Origin: Cryptomeria japonica
Taxonomy: Eukaryota; Streptophyta; Pinopsida; Cupressales; Cupressaceae
NCBI RefSeq assembly: GCF_030272615.1
Contig: NC_081410.1
Coordinates: 125,268,640 to 125,332,639 of the forward strand
Direction of reading: 5' to 3'
DNA: 64,000 nucleotides
In this document: in pieces, positions 10,561-20,950 of the stretch
Layout: every line of letters starts with the position of its first letter
How positions within the stretch are numbered: position 1 is the stretch's first letter
The notes under the pieces: generated by a model
Database searches by the model: none
What the model saw: the letters and a program-made list of their open reading frames with translations, nothing else
What the model was told of the DNA's origin: nothing
Position numbers and translations under genes: made by a program

Positions 10561-13184
10561 ACCAACATTTAGTTTAACTTGCATAGTTGTAGTGAATATA
10601 CTATAATAAGAGTAGATTATATATTCTTTAGTGTAACTCTTGCCTATTTTCAGTATTTGGTATCATATTCCATCTTTCCTATATGTGTATATATGTATGC
10701 ATGCATGCATATCTATTCATATGCATGTATTCGTCTAGCTTGTTATTCATTCATGTTTTTGAGCTCTCATAATGCTCTTTCGATTTCCTGTATTTGCTAG
10801 AAAAAATATTTTGAATTATTTCTTACATTAAGTTCTATATGCTTTCAATTTAGTTTTTTGATCTAACAAATTGACATGTGACTTATATATTATAAATTTA
10901 AAAGGGGTTGTTGATTATGAACCCATAGATAGGTAACATTGGAAAATTTAAACTATTAACATGCCCTACTATTATGATTTTCCGCAATGAACAATAAACT
11001 ATGGGATTCAATTTAACTATAAATCATGACCTAAATGAACATTATAAATAGTTTTTCATATAGAAACCTTAACATAATCCTTAACATAATGATCAAGAGC
11101 AAAATGAATATGATAATAATGGTGATTGATTTTCCTACATGCATCTTAATTCAAAATTTTGTTCAGAATATAACAAGTAAAATTAGAACTTATATCAAAC
11201 ATAACTATTAAATATAATGAATTCAACTAGATTGTATAAAAAGAATTGTAAATAATATAAATTAATTTTTATTTAAATAAAATGAATATAAAAATATATT
11301 ATATTGATATACATTTGACAAAAAATTAAATTAAAAATAAGACACTTTTTCCAAACAGATTATTTAATTTTAATAAAAAAATACTTCATATATTTCAAAT
11401 AACAAAATAATTAATTCATAATATTTATGGGAATGGTAGGGGAAAATTATTTGTTATTTTTCTAAAACTAAAGATGCAAATGATAACTGCAAACTGTTAA
11501 TGACACTTCTAGATTTTCATTTCTCCTACACCGACTTCAATCTCTGACCTTGCATTTGTTTTTCCTTTAACGCTCTCAAGCTCAACAGAGAGCTTTCAAG
11601 AAGAGGTAGGCGCAAAGTCCAGTGGTGAGCATCAATTTACATTAATTTTCTGGAAGGTTTGAATGAACCATGACTAAAAATTAATGCGACCCAATTTAAA
11701 GTTCATCCTGCAAAATAAAAACCAGCAAGTCAAAGTGATCAAATAAACATTATAAATTTTATTTTAAAGTTCATCCTGCAATATACTTGTTAGTTTTTTC
11801 CACCCAAACAATATCTATTATACATTATAATATTTTATTTTATGAATATTTCAAATTTCTTACTCATAAATTAGAATAAAGTCATGATTTTCTAACTATT
11901 AAGTATAATGCTAAATATCTATTTTACATATAATTTTTTATTTTATGATTATTAAATTCATATGTCCATAAATTAGAATAAAATTATGATTTTTAAGTTA
12001 TCGAAAATAATGCTAAATATCTATTTTACATATAATTTTTAAAACTTTTTGATTATTAAGTTCAAAGGTTCATAAATTAAAATAAAATTATAATTTTCAA
12101 ATTTATAAAGATACTACTAATATTAGCAGCACTTTCTTCCATGCATTATCATAACTAAAGAAAACCATAGACCCATTTCTGATACCAAAATAAGATTTAA
12201 ATTGCTCCTAACATTATTATGACTTTCTTCCATGTCAATCTTAATATATAAGTTTGCATCTCATGTTTTTTTTTAGTGTATTGGAAGGCATAAAGCATTA
12301 TAATTAAATTTTTAAAGAGGTGATCTATAATAATAGTCATGTATTTTAAATTATATATATTTTTATTTCATACATGAGTTCGCAGGCAGACATTAAACCA
12401 CACACGCCACCTGATGATTACTTTACTTTATTAATTCTATGAGATTTCTTGTCTAGCAGCACTTTAATTCCAGAACACAAGATGCCTCATGTTTAATTCA
12501 ATCCCATTCACCCAATTCAATTCGATTTTTTCTTGAATTTCATTTTTTTTTTATCATTTTCAATTCTTAATGGTGCTTAAATTTAAGGTTTTAGAGGCTT
12601 AGTTTTCTTGTATTTTTGTTATCATTTTTCAATTTTTATTATAGTATATTTTATTAGAAGAATGTTTTTGATTAAAAAAACAATGAGAATGTTATTAGAA
12701 GAATGTTGGTCTTTTGTATTTTTTTAATTTTTTATTCTTTTAAATATTATTTAGAAAAATAGTATACAAATCCAAATAATGTTGAAGTAAAAAATGTGAT
12801 TTTGTGATTTTTTTTTTTGTATTTATATGTAAAGGACACGAGCATATATTTTGTTTTTTTAATTTTTGAATTCAAATATCATTTGCAAATATAAAATTAC
12901 GTTTTATTTGACATTTAAATTAATTTTTATTTAGAATTTGTTATCTAAATTTTATTATATAGTATTTTATTTCAAAATGATTCACATATCTTGATCATTT
13001 AATATCTTGAATCGGGCCATTTATTGTCCTCTTCATCACCAATTCAAATCCTAAGTTATAAACTTTCAATTTATTGACTACAAACATACATTTATAAACA
13101 TTGTATGGGTGACTAGTATAATCGATCAAGAATCAAATAATTACTTCAAAGACAAATTATATTATGAACCCAATAAAGCTACAT
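10561..13184. other. AT-rich DNA without recognisable genes
   Basis: About 2.6 kb of AT-rich sequence with poly-A/T tracts and no ORF that looks coding in either strand. A 104-bp tandem repeat (11811-12100) and TATG/ATGC microsatellite-like runs at about 10,680-10,730 are the only structure I see. A small patch at about 11,500-11,640 is less AT-rich but not recognisable. Confidence 0.6.
11811..12100. repeat. About 104-bp tandem repeat, 2.5-3 copies
   Basis: CATAAATTAGAATAAA recurs at about 11865, 11969 and (as CATAAATTAAAATAAA) 12071. Between them AATGCTAAATATCTATTTTA is repeated. Spacing is about 104 bp. Confidence 0.8.
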
Positions 13185-13560
13185 TTATCCCTCTCTCCTC
13201 TCGATTTATCCCTATATTTTCGTCCCTCTATCTTTTTATCTCTCCCTCTCCTCTCCATATCCCTCTCCTTTTGCATCTCTATCTCCATACCTATCTCGAT
13301 CTTATTCTTTGTCTCTATCCCCTACCTCTATCTTCTTACCCCTCTCTGTCTTTCTCCCTCCCTATTGCGAATATAACATGATCATGTTGGTAACAGTGCT
13401 TGATTATCTCTTCTCTATAGATTGAGCTATCTCTCCTCTCCCCCTTCTTCTCTTCCCCCTCTATCTACTTAACTTTATCCCTCTTACCCCATTCTTCTAT
13501 CTCCCTCTACTTATATCTCTCTATCTCTCCCTCCCACTCTCTCTATCTCTATATCTTTCT
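13185..13560. repeat. CT-rich low-complexity tract
   Basis: Pyrimidine-rich (CTCTATCTCC/CCTCTC) tract of about 375 bp. Open frames through it are composition artefacts. It directly abuts the LTR-like repeat at 13571. Confidence 0.8.
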
Positions 13561-13570
13561 CACACACTAT

Positions 13571-13957
13571 TGTGACATAATCACACATCACCCCATTGCA
13601 ACTGGGGACCCCACTTTTCTCGTAATCATAGTTGTAAATATAGTTGTCCTAGTTTACTATAGTTTAGAATTAGTGTCTTTTAAAATAAAAAAACCAAAAA
13701 AACCAAAAAATACAAAAAAACTTCAAAATTCAAAAAATACAAAAAATTAAAAAATCAAAAATCCAAAAAAATTCAAAAATTAAATTTTTTTCTAAAAAGT
13801 TGAAAATTTTGACTAAGGCATGGTGATACTTTCCACTTTGCTTTTACATACATCACACTTTGATTTTACATACGTTGCGCTTTGCTTTCACATACGTCAT
13901 GCTTTGCTTTCACATACATCGTGCAACAATATCATGTTGCGATCATGCAGCGATGTC
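13571..13957 (+). repeat. LTR-like direct repeat, left copy
   Basis: Starts TGTGACATAATCACACATC, then CCCCATT...GGGGACCCCACTTTT. A long A-rich stretch (AAAAATTCAAAA type) and 26-30 bp repeats of GCTTT...TTTACATACRTCRY (about 13840-13925) follow. It matches 18989-19381 with substitutions and small indels. Similarity ends at about 13957 (ATGTCA). Confidence 0.75.
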
Positions 13958-14559
13958 AATAGGCTCATTGATCAACCCACAGGAGGCCACTATGTGTGCT
14001 AACTGCGACTCGGAAGAAAAATGATTATCATTAATGCGACTTCATTTTGAACTTGATCGACTGGTGTAAGTATCGAATTGAAGGAAGGATTATCAAATTG
14101 GCATCAACAACCCGATAAGGGTTGTGAGCTAGCATCAAGGACATATACAATTTTGAGGTCATTTGACAAAATACAAAGATTAACTTACTTTGGTGCAAGA
14201 TCGCAATATGCAACATAGGGCTTATTTTGTCATTTTATAAACTATGCTTATGATTGTGACTTATCCAACTTCTTTTATCTTTCTTTCACAAGGTGTTGTC
14301 TTGAGATTGTTATCTGATCTTGGTCGATATAGTCTTCTTGATTATTATTATTTTAGAACTCTTATAAGAGTGGTCAAGCGGCAGGAGTATAACCTAGGAT
14401 TTTTATGATCAACTATCATATTATGACACTAACTTGAACAAATCTCGCAGGTGAGTGGTCCGACAGGATCGTGACAGGCGCTTATCAAGGAAGACACGAA
14501 GAGCGTCATCGTCAAGTCAAAGATCACATCATATTGGAGCAATGTAGGTGACATCAACC
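13956..14559. repeat. Dispersed repeat, copy matching 63399-64000
   Basis: From TCAATAGGCTCATTGATCAA onward this runs collinear with 63399 to the right window edge for about 600 bp, with scattered substitutions and small indels. The upstream sequences differ (LTR-like here, unrelated at 63,190-63,398), so the block has its own left boundary. Confidence 0.85.
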
Positions 14560-14876
14560 TTGGACGCATCGACATGAATAAATTTCAAAGCACGCTTTAC
14601 ACCACCAGGCCAACAAGATGTGCAAGAATGAAGATTGAAATTGGGATCGTCAATGCAGTCGGCTTCCTCTTAGCAGTGCAGTGCAATGAGCTCATTGTTC
14701 AATGCTTGAGGTGCTACGATCTTGATAGAAGAGTGATTATCGCACCAAATGAGAGAGATATCTTATCTCTTTGAGGAAGAAATTAGTGAAGCTTCACATA
14801 CCTCAATTAACGAACATGATATTCATAATCCATGATAGCACGAAGGCAGTTTATGACAATGGTCCAAATCAACCAC

Positions 14877-14879
<3 letters not shown>

Positions 14880-14952
<73 letters not shown>

Positions 14953-15068
14953 GAAGGTAGGGGTTGAGGGAGAGACTAGAGGGAGAGAAAGCCCAAGTGC
15001 GAGAGAGAGAGAGAGAGAGAGACGAAGGTAGGGGTTGAGGGAGAGACTAGAGGGAGAGAAAGCCCAAG

Positions 15069-15104
<36 letters not shown>
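14880..15104. repeat. (GA)n microsatellites with a duplicated spacer
   Basis: Three GA runs (about 14880-14951, 15000-15021, 15071-15104). They are separated by two near-identical spacers beginning ACGAAGGTAGGGGTTGAGGG and ending CCCAAGTGC. The whole unit was duplicated by slippage. The Arg-Glu open frame through it is an artefact. Confidence 0.95.
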
Positions 15105-15106
<2 letters not shown>

Positions 15107-15324
15107 CTAATACAAGCATGCTGATTATTGAAATTTATATGGATACACTAAAAACTAGAATCTTCATTATAGCTCCTAGAGATCTAGAACCACTCTCAAA
15201 CATTATTACAATTTATGCATAATTTATACTTAAATGTTATATTTTATGTATATATTTAGACAAAAAGAAGCTGGAAGAGAAGGATAAATTGCACCAAATT
15301 GAAAATGCACTTGTCAAAATGCAA

Positions 15325-15455
15325 ATGCATTTGGCGCACACCAAATTTGGCACTTGCCTTATTTGGCGTGCCCAAACATTAGGTTTGGCACACCAAGCCT
15401 ATTTGGTGCACACCAAAAAGGGCGCATGCCTTATTTGGTGTGCGCCAAAGGGCTT
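15325..15455. repeat. Cluster of TTTGG...CCAAA palindromes
   Basis: About five imperfect palindromes in 130 bp: TTTGGCGCACACCAAA (about 15330), TTTGGCGTGCCCAAA (15362), TTTGGCACACCAAG, TTTGGTGCACACCAAA (15401) and TTTGGTGTGCGCCAAA (15434). Pairs are joined by similar linkers (GGGCGCATGCCTTA, GGCACTTGCCTTA), so it reads as a diverged tandem array. Confidence 0.75.
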
Positions 15456-15865
15456 GATGGGGGCCAAAAAAAATTGGCACCTTTTTGGTCCCCCATCTTG
15501 GTACACTTTCCCTTTGATAGTGCATCAAAACACCATCAACAGAATTGGTGCTAGAAGGAGGGCCAATAAGTGAATATTTGAAGCAAAGTCTTAAACACGC
15601 GAATTCAATGGAAAGAAAGGACGTTGGATCGTTAGTTGGACTTACAAACAAAATAAGCACATCACACAACTAGAGTTCCAATAGTGCCTTCAAGCTAAAA
15701 TTTGAGATTTGCAAGATCTCTCTTATTCCAGAAAATCCAAGAAAATTAAAAAACCAGTAAAATATATAAAATATAAAAAAGAATAGAAAATTCTAAAAAG
15801 AAATATTTCTCAATGGAGCAACAACAGTATCACAAAGATGAGCAAGAAGTTGATATCGCACAACT

Positions 15866-17750
15866 TTGGTGGAGATTGAATACGCAGCTTCATCCATGCC
15901 ACTTGTTGAGTTTGCATCGCCAGGACGATGTAGGTTTCGTGAAACAAATGAACATGATGAAACACATTGCCTTACATTCTTGTCAAGGATAGAATTAGCA
16001 GTACAAGGAAGGATATTCTTTTGGGATGTCCCCAAGCCGGAAGAAGAAGAAGGTAATTTTAGTGCCCCAATGAGTAATGAACCTTTTTCAAGATACTTGG
16101 GAATGATTAGAAGTCAGCTTTCTACTAAAGGAAAATTGCGCTTAGAAAAAATATTGCTACCAGCATGGTGTAGAATTCATAATGCACCCCATTTCGAGTT
16201 TACTGGCTTGCAATGTGAAATGGCTACAATCAAGTCAGACATCGGTTTGGAATGCCAAACTTATCCAAGGAAGAGTGCATCATGAACAAATATTAGAGTG
16301 AATACCTTGCAACTGAATTTAAAAGAGCACATGAAGAAGACATTGCCACATCATCTGACAGTAAAGGAAGCCAGCTACAAGTCGATGACACAAGTTCACA
16401 TAACGATCAATGCATTGATAGCTATCCAAGACTTGCATCTAAGGAGGAGTACTCTACAAATTTATCCCAAAAGGATGAATTACAAGAAGATAATGTAGGT
16501 GCGCCAGTTGAAATAAACGCAGTGACAAATGATGATCAAGATATCAGTTTGAAAGTCAAGGAAGATAATGATTCACATCCATACAAGAAGAGGAGTTCCT
16601 TGAAGAATTATCAACCGCACTGCGAAAGGAGATCCTTGAGAATGAATTGCGAGAAGTTTCAAGTAGCATCCTTGAAGAAGAAGACAATCAAATAGAAATG
16701 TTGAATGAGGAATGGCAGGTTATCACGAGCAAGCCCAAGTATGACAAACAATTTGAGGCGGCACAAAAAGATATCATCACCATAATTCTATTCGAGGGGG
16801 CGCTGAAAGATCTCATGCAGGAATCACAAGAAGAGTCATTGCTAACATTGTATCGAGACAAGAGAGTTGTTGCAAATGGCATGATTCATCATCAACTTCA
16901 ACCTCTTGAAACATTATTTGAAGAATGGCCGGCTGCCAGCGTGGTTCAACTTGACGATCAATGTGTTATAGTGATTGATAGCTCTGCACACCTTGTATCC
17001 AGGAAAGTCGAAGAGGCAGTGGAAGACATCCAGGTTAGCAAAATGATGGCAAGAGAAGATAAATGTGTGGAGACATCAAAGCATGAAATTATACAAAATG
17101 TGGATACCTATGAAGGTTATCAAGCAATTGAAAGGAAAACATAGTAGAAGGAGCAAATGACTTGGAGAACCATCATGAAGAATCAAATGAAGAGCTTCAA
17201 GCCGTCCCAAACGAAGAATTGTCGAACATCCTTGAAGATGAACAAATAGAGTTAGAGAGCGAAGAGCACTTTGAAGTGATGCTACCATCAGTGTTAGCAT
17301 TTGAACGATCATTAGAAGAAATTTTTCAAGATAAAACACTTAACAAGACTCATTTTTTACGACATACTTATGGAGTGTCACAAGGATGCCTGGTTTATGC
17401 AAAATATTGAACCTGTCGTCACCACGGAAGCAAAGAATGAAGAGAAATTTGAGGTTGCGCTACATCGATTCCTAAAGACGCAAGAAGAACCAATAAGTGA
17501 AAATTTTCATATCAAATATGCGAGCGGATTGATACGTCACCAGTGGCGACCTCCTGAAGTGAATAACGCTCTTTCTTCTGATGACGCACTGGTGGATGGT
17601 GAGCAAGAATTTCCATTCAAGCACATACAATGCCATGTTGTCCCTTTCCTTGATCCTAACTTTGGAAGCTATTGTGAATTTGATATGGTGGTTATGGAAA
17701 AACAACTTGCATTTGGATTGACCACGAACCTGATGAGCTGGCCCAAATAA
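15866..17750 (+). pseudogene. Unrecognised acidic ORF, broken by frameshifts
   Basis: Plus-strand coding-like sequence in at least two alternating frames (15866-16285; about 16560-17144; 17162-17410; 17370-17750). The first part has LGMIRSQLSTKGKLRLEKIL. The middle is Glu-rich and probably coiled coil (EEEFLEELSTALRKEI, EEEDNQIEMLNEEWQV). The last part has PISENFHIKYASGLIRHQW and PFLDPNFGSYCEFDMVV. I recognise no domain and no catalytic motif. Its place in the 3' half of an LTR-bounded unit suggests an element-encoded accessory or gag-like protein, which is inference. A host gene fragment carried by the element is an alternative. Confidence 0.4.
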
Positions 17751-18988
17751 TCATTTTGAGTGAAGTCTTGTCTTAGTATAGAGTTGTCTTACGAGAGCTT
17801 ACCTTTCCATTTACAAGGATAAGTTTTCTTGTCTTTGGACCATCACGATTGCCATGCTCCTGTTGCATAACTGATAAATTTTGCAAAGTCATGTATATAT
17901 GTCGCTTATTTGATTCGTGTTCATCTTAAGAGTCTTGTATATAGCTTAGAGTAGTTTTTTTTTTTGCGTGCTTTAGTTTAGAGGTTGTTGAGCCAAGCTC
18001 TTAATTTTCCTTGAGTCATTTGACTCATAATTCCTTAGTAGCTCAAGTAGTTTAGTTATTGGTTTTGTTTAAAAATTTTGCTTTCGAGTCAAGTCGTTTG
18101 GCTTAGTTTAGGTGTCCTAAGTGGGAACCTTTAGTTGTGAGGCAAGCTTTTGTGTTATTTTCCCACATGCTAGAAAAATTTGGGATCTTATGTTCTGGTC
18201 CAATCCTTAGATACCTATTCATGAAGTACTTTTGAATCTGAGATTATTCCTTTCTAACTTCATCATTTGGTTAGGATTTGTATTTGACTTGGAAGAGAAT
18301 TACTTACCATGTCTTGATACTGACATCTTTTGATTACTATATTTTTGCACACTTAATTTAAATTCTCTAAGTCACTGTGGTTTCTTAGGTGAAGTCATGG
18401 CTAGTGAAAAATCTTAAATCCTTCTTTAGTGCCATTGTAATTCTCAAGCCCAAGTGAGCTTCACTGCTTACAAGACAAAGTGTGGAAACATATGTGAAAA
18501 GAAAGCAACATTATCAAAAAAGAGAAAAAAAAAATGAAAAGAGAATAAAAAAAAGAAAGGATGAAATGAAAATAAAATATCAAAGTGTTTGGCTTTGGGA
18601 ATATGCGAGTAACTCCATCAGGGATATGGATGCCCATCTAGCAATGGAGCAATATTCGTGAGATTATACTGATATCCTCGTTGGGGCTATAGATGCTCGC
18701 TAGCAGCAAGGCTCTATCTAGGATGCTTATGAAGTATGGATAACTACGTAGCTATTCACAATAGATCTTAGTAGTCACATTGTTCTTGTGAGATGGAATG
18801 AATATAGTTGCACACACATGGGTAATCGAAGACTAGGTGCCTTGATCCAATTTGAGGTTCTTCGTACACTTTGAGTATGTTTTCTAATCTCTTGATAAGT
18901 TAAGTTGAATTCTCGAAGGTTCTATGTATGGATTGAGTCTTTTTCATTGAAATATTCAGGAGCATTTATTCGAGGTGGTGCTAGATGT
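17751..18988 (+). other. Non-coding 3' part of the short-LTR element
   Basis: About 1.2 kb with no coding ORF, T-rich then A/G-rich (about 18,500-18,590, AAAAGAGAAAAAAAAAATGA). It ends in GGTGGTGCTAGATGT next to the right LTR-like repeat, a possible but weak polypurine tract. Confidence 0.4.
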
Positions 18989-19381
18989 TGTGACGTAATC
19001 ACACATCGCCCCATTTCAAATGGGGACCCCACTTTTTTCTTAAGCATAGTTGTAATATAGGTGTCCTAGTTTAGTATAGTTTAGAATTAGTGTCTTATAA
19101 AATAAAAATAAAAAAAAATAAAAAACTTAAAAACTACAAAAAAACTTCAAAATTTAAAAAATACAAAAAAATTCAAAATTCAAAAATCCAAAAAAATTCA
19201 AAATTCAAAAATTAATTTTTTTTTACTAAGGCATGGTTATACATCACGCTTTTCTTTTACATACGTCGTGCTTTGCTTTGATTTTACATACATTGTGCTT
19301 TTCTTTTCTTTTACATATGTTGTGCTTTGCTTTCACATACATCGTGCAATGAGTTCGCATTGCGATCATGCAATGATGTCA
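18989..19381 (+). repeat. LTR-like direct repeat, right copy
   Basis: TGTGACGTAATCACACATC...; the matched part ends ATGTCA at 19381. After that come about 24-bp repeats of GTGCAACGATGTCGCGTT type (to about 19440) that the left copy lacks. Either the LTR is longer and the left copy is truncated, or the right copy expanded. Confidence 0.7.
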
Positions 19382-20705
19382 CATTGCAATCGTGCAACGG
19401 TGTCGCGTTGTGGTCATGCAACGATGTCGTGTCACTGTCACACATTTCCTTCACATTGACGTTGCGCATCTCTTGCGCGCATCACATTACACTTACTGCA
19501 CTTAGTCGTCACACATTGCCTTTGCGCATCGCTGTCATGCACTCGTCACGCGTTGCTCTCACACTTATCATGGATTTTTACATACATCATGCAAAGCCTT
19601 TGTGCTTACATGATAGTGTTGCGTTTTTCATGCCTCATGTGCATCACACATTGAAGACTTAATTAATTAACAAATAAAATATTGCACGATGTATTTTTCA
19701 TGTCGCATTCATTGTGACGACTCAATGGGTAGATGAAGAGACGTTTAGTGAAACACATTCGGATGGAGCCCATAAGACTCAAGGCGGCCAACTCATGAAT
19801 TCGAAAGCAAAATTGAACGCACCCTACATATGATTGATTTGAAGATAATTAATAAGGGTGGCGAACTTCAATATAGGATGACTGCTTAAAGAAGACATCG
19901 ATGAATTCATTTCAACAAAGATGGCAAACTTGGTGATTATCGAATCGAACCTTGCAAAGGTGGCCTTCCACAGTGCAACCGGTAAAATAAGGTGAACCAC
20001 ATTCAATGCTAATATTTTGAAGTTCTCCATGATGATAAGCTTGATCCATCTTGAAAATGATTTGATTGGAAGATACTTAGCGAAGGTGGCAAATGCAGTA
20101 ACAAAGCATTTTATAAAGAGATGGACAAAAGAAGAACATTCTATGAAGCATAATATGAGAGAAGAGATTACTTTAGTGGCGAATATTTGCCTATGGCAAA
20201 TTTTTCATGTCGGTGACTTGGGAAATGGGGAATATTTTGTACCAACTAGGGGTGGCCATGTCGCTAGAACATTATCAATTTCCGTCAAAGTCATGACCCG
20301 ATCGCCATATGTTTTATGCAACTAAATATTTCTATGTGATGATTTCACCAATACAATATATGGTGGACACATGGTAAATTTAATTTTTTCACCTACACTC
20401 TCCGAGGTTGCCTTAATAGATGACCTTAATTCGCCTATAGGCATCTGAAGATTTGTTAGCCAGGGTGACCCAATTCGCCCGACATCTTGTCGACGCATGT
20501 CTCAATTCACCCCAACTTTCGCCAACTATATTGTATTCGCCAATTATTTGGATGACCTATAATCGCCTCAAAAATTACATAAGTCGTATTTGGACGACCT
20601 ATAATCGCCTCGAAAATTACATAAGTCGTGTTATAGTTACGCGGGATTCACCAAATATTTGTATACCATATAAAATTCCCACGGAATTCGCCATATAAGG
20701 ATTGG
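19382..20705. other. Intergenic DNA upstream of hAT relic, rich in TCGCC
   Basis: No coding ORF. ATGCAACGRTGTCG repeats run to about 19,440 and GTGGCRAA/TGGCGAA words at about 19,857-20,180. At 20,547-20,630 two 42-43 bp tandem units, each with GACCTATAATCGCCT...ATTACATAAGTCGT, are visible. TAGGGGTGGCCATGTCGC at about 20,249 resembles a hAT terminal inverted repeat, but no partner was found to the right. Confidence 0.5.
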
Positions 20706-20713
20706 TATAAATA
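20706..20713 (+). promoter_or_regulatory. TATA box upstream of hAT transposase
   Basis: TATAAATA about 240 bp before the first in-frame ATG (20951). A possible splice donor (AAAGGTGAGC, about 20848) lies between them, so a non-coding first exon is possible. Confidence 0.45.
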
Positions 20714-20950
20714 CATGCAAAGATCAGATCTATCTCAAAACAATCTGGTGGGTTCTAGGCTCTGAATTCTGATCAATAGCGAAGTTTCAAACCAAGGAAA
20801 ATCATTGTTTTTGACTGCATTGGCGACTGCTAGTGACCTAAAGCCTAAAGGTGAGCGATCGTATTTTTGAAGTGGTATATTATACATTATAGTCTATTAT
20901 TGCTTCTTCAACAAATTGATATTTTTTTGGTGGCCTTTATTTCGTTGGAG

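Larger units (their letters stand above)
13571..19381 (+). mobile_element. Degraded LTR-type element with short LTRs and unknown ORF
   Basis: Two direct repeats (13571-13957 and 18989-19381 or beyond) starting TGTGACRTAATCACACATC bracket about 5 kb. The inside holds a repeat family also found at the right edge of the window, GA microsatellites, a palindrome cluster, a broken acidic ORF (15866-17750) and an A/G-rich stretch (about 18,500-18,590). No Gag, RT, RNase H or integrase motif is visible. No matching target duplication was found and the LTR ends are uncertain. A large non-autonomous LTR element or a rearranged remnant are the two options. Confidence 0.6.

Noticed and set aside
13109-13381. 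Open frames in the CT-rich tract
   Set aside because: Low-complexity composition; several overlapping frames are open for the same reason.
14771-15031. Open frame encoding Arg-Glu repeats
   Set aside because: It is the (GA)n microsatellite read in frame; no coding evidence outside the run.
13571-19381. Calling exact LTR ends and a target duplication for this element
   Set aside because: Flanks (ACTAT left, CATTG right of the matched end) do not match and the right repeat runs on, so the boundaries are left uncertain.
20249-20266. TAGGGGTGGCCATGTCGC as the left terminal inverted repeat of the hAT element
   Set aside because: It resembles hAT ends, but no inverted partner or 8-bp duplication was found to the right, so the element ends are not called.
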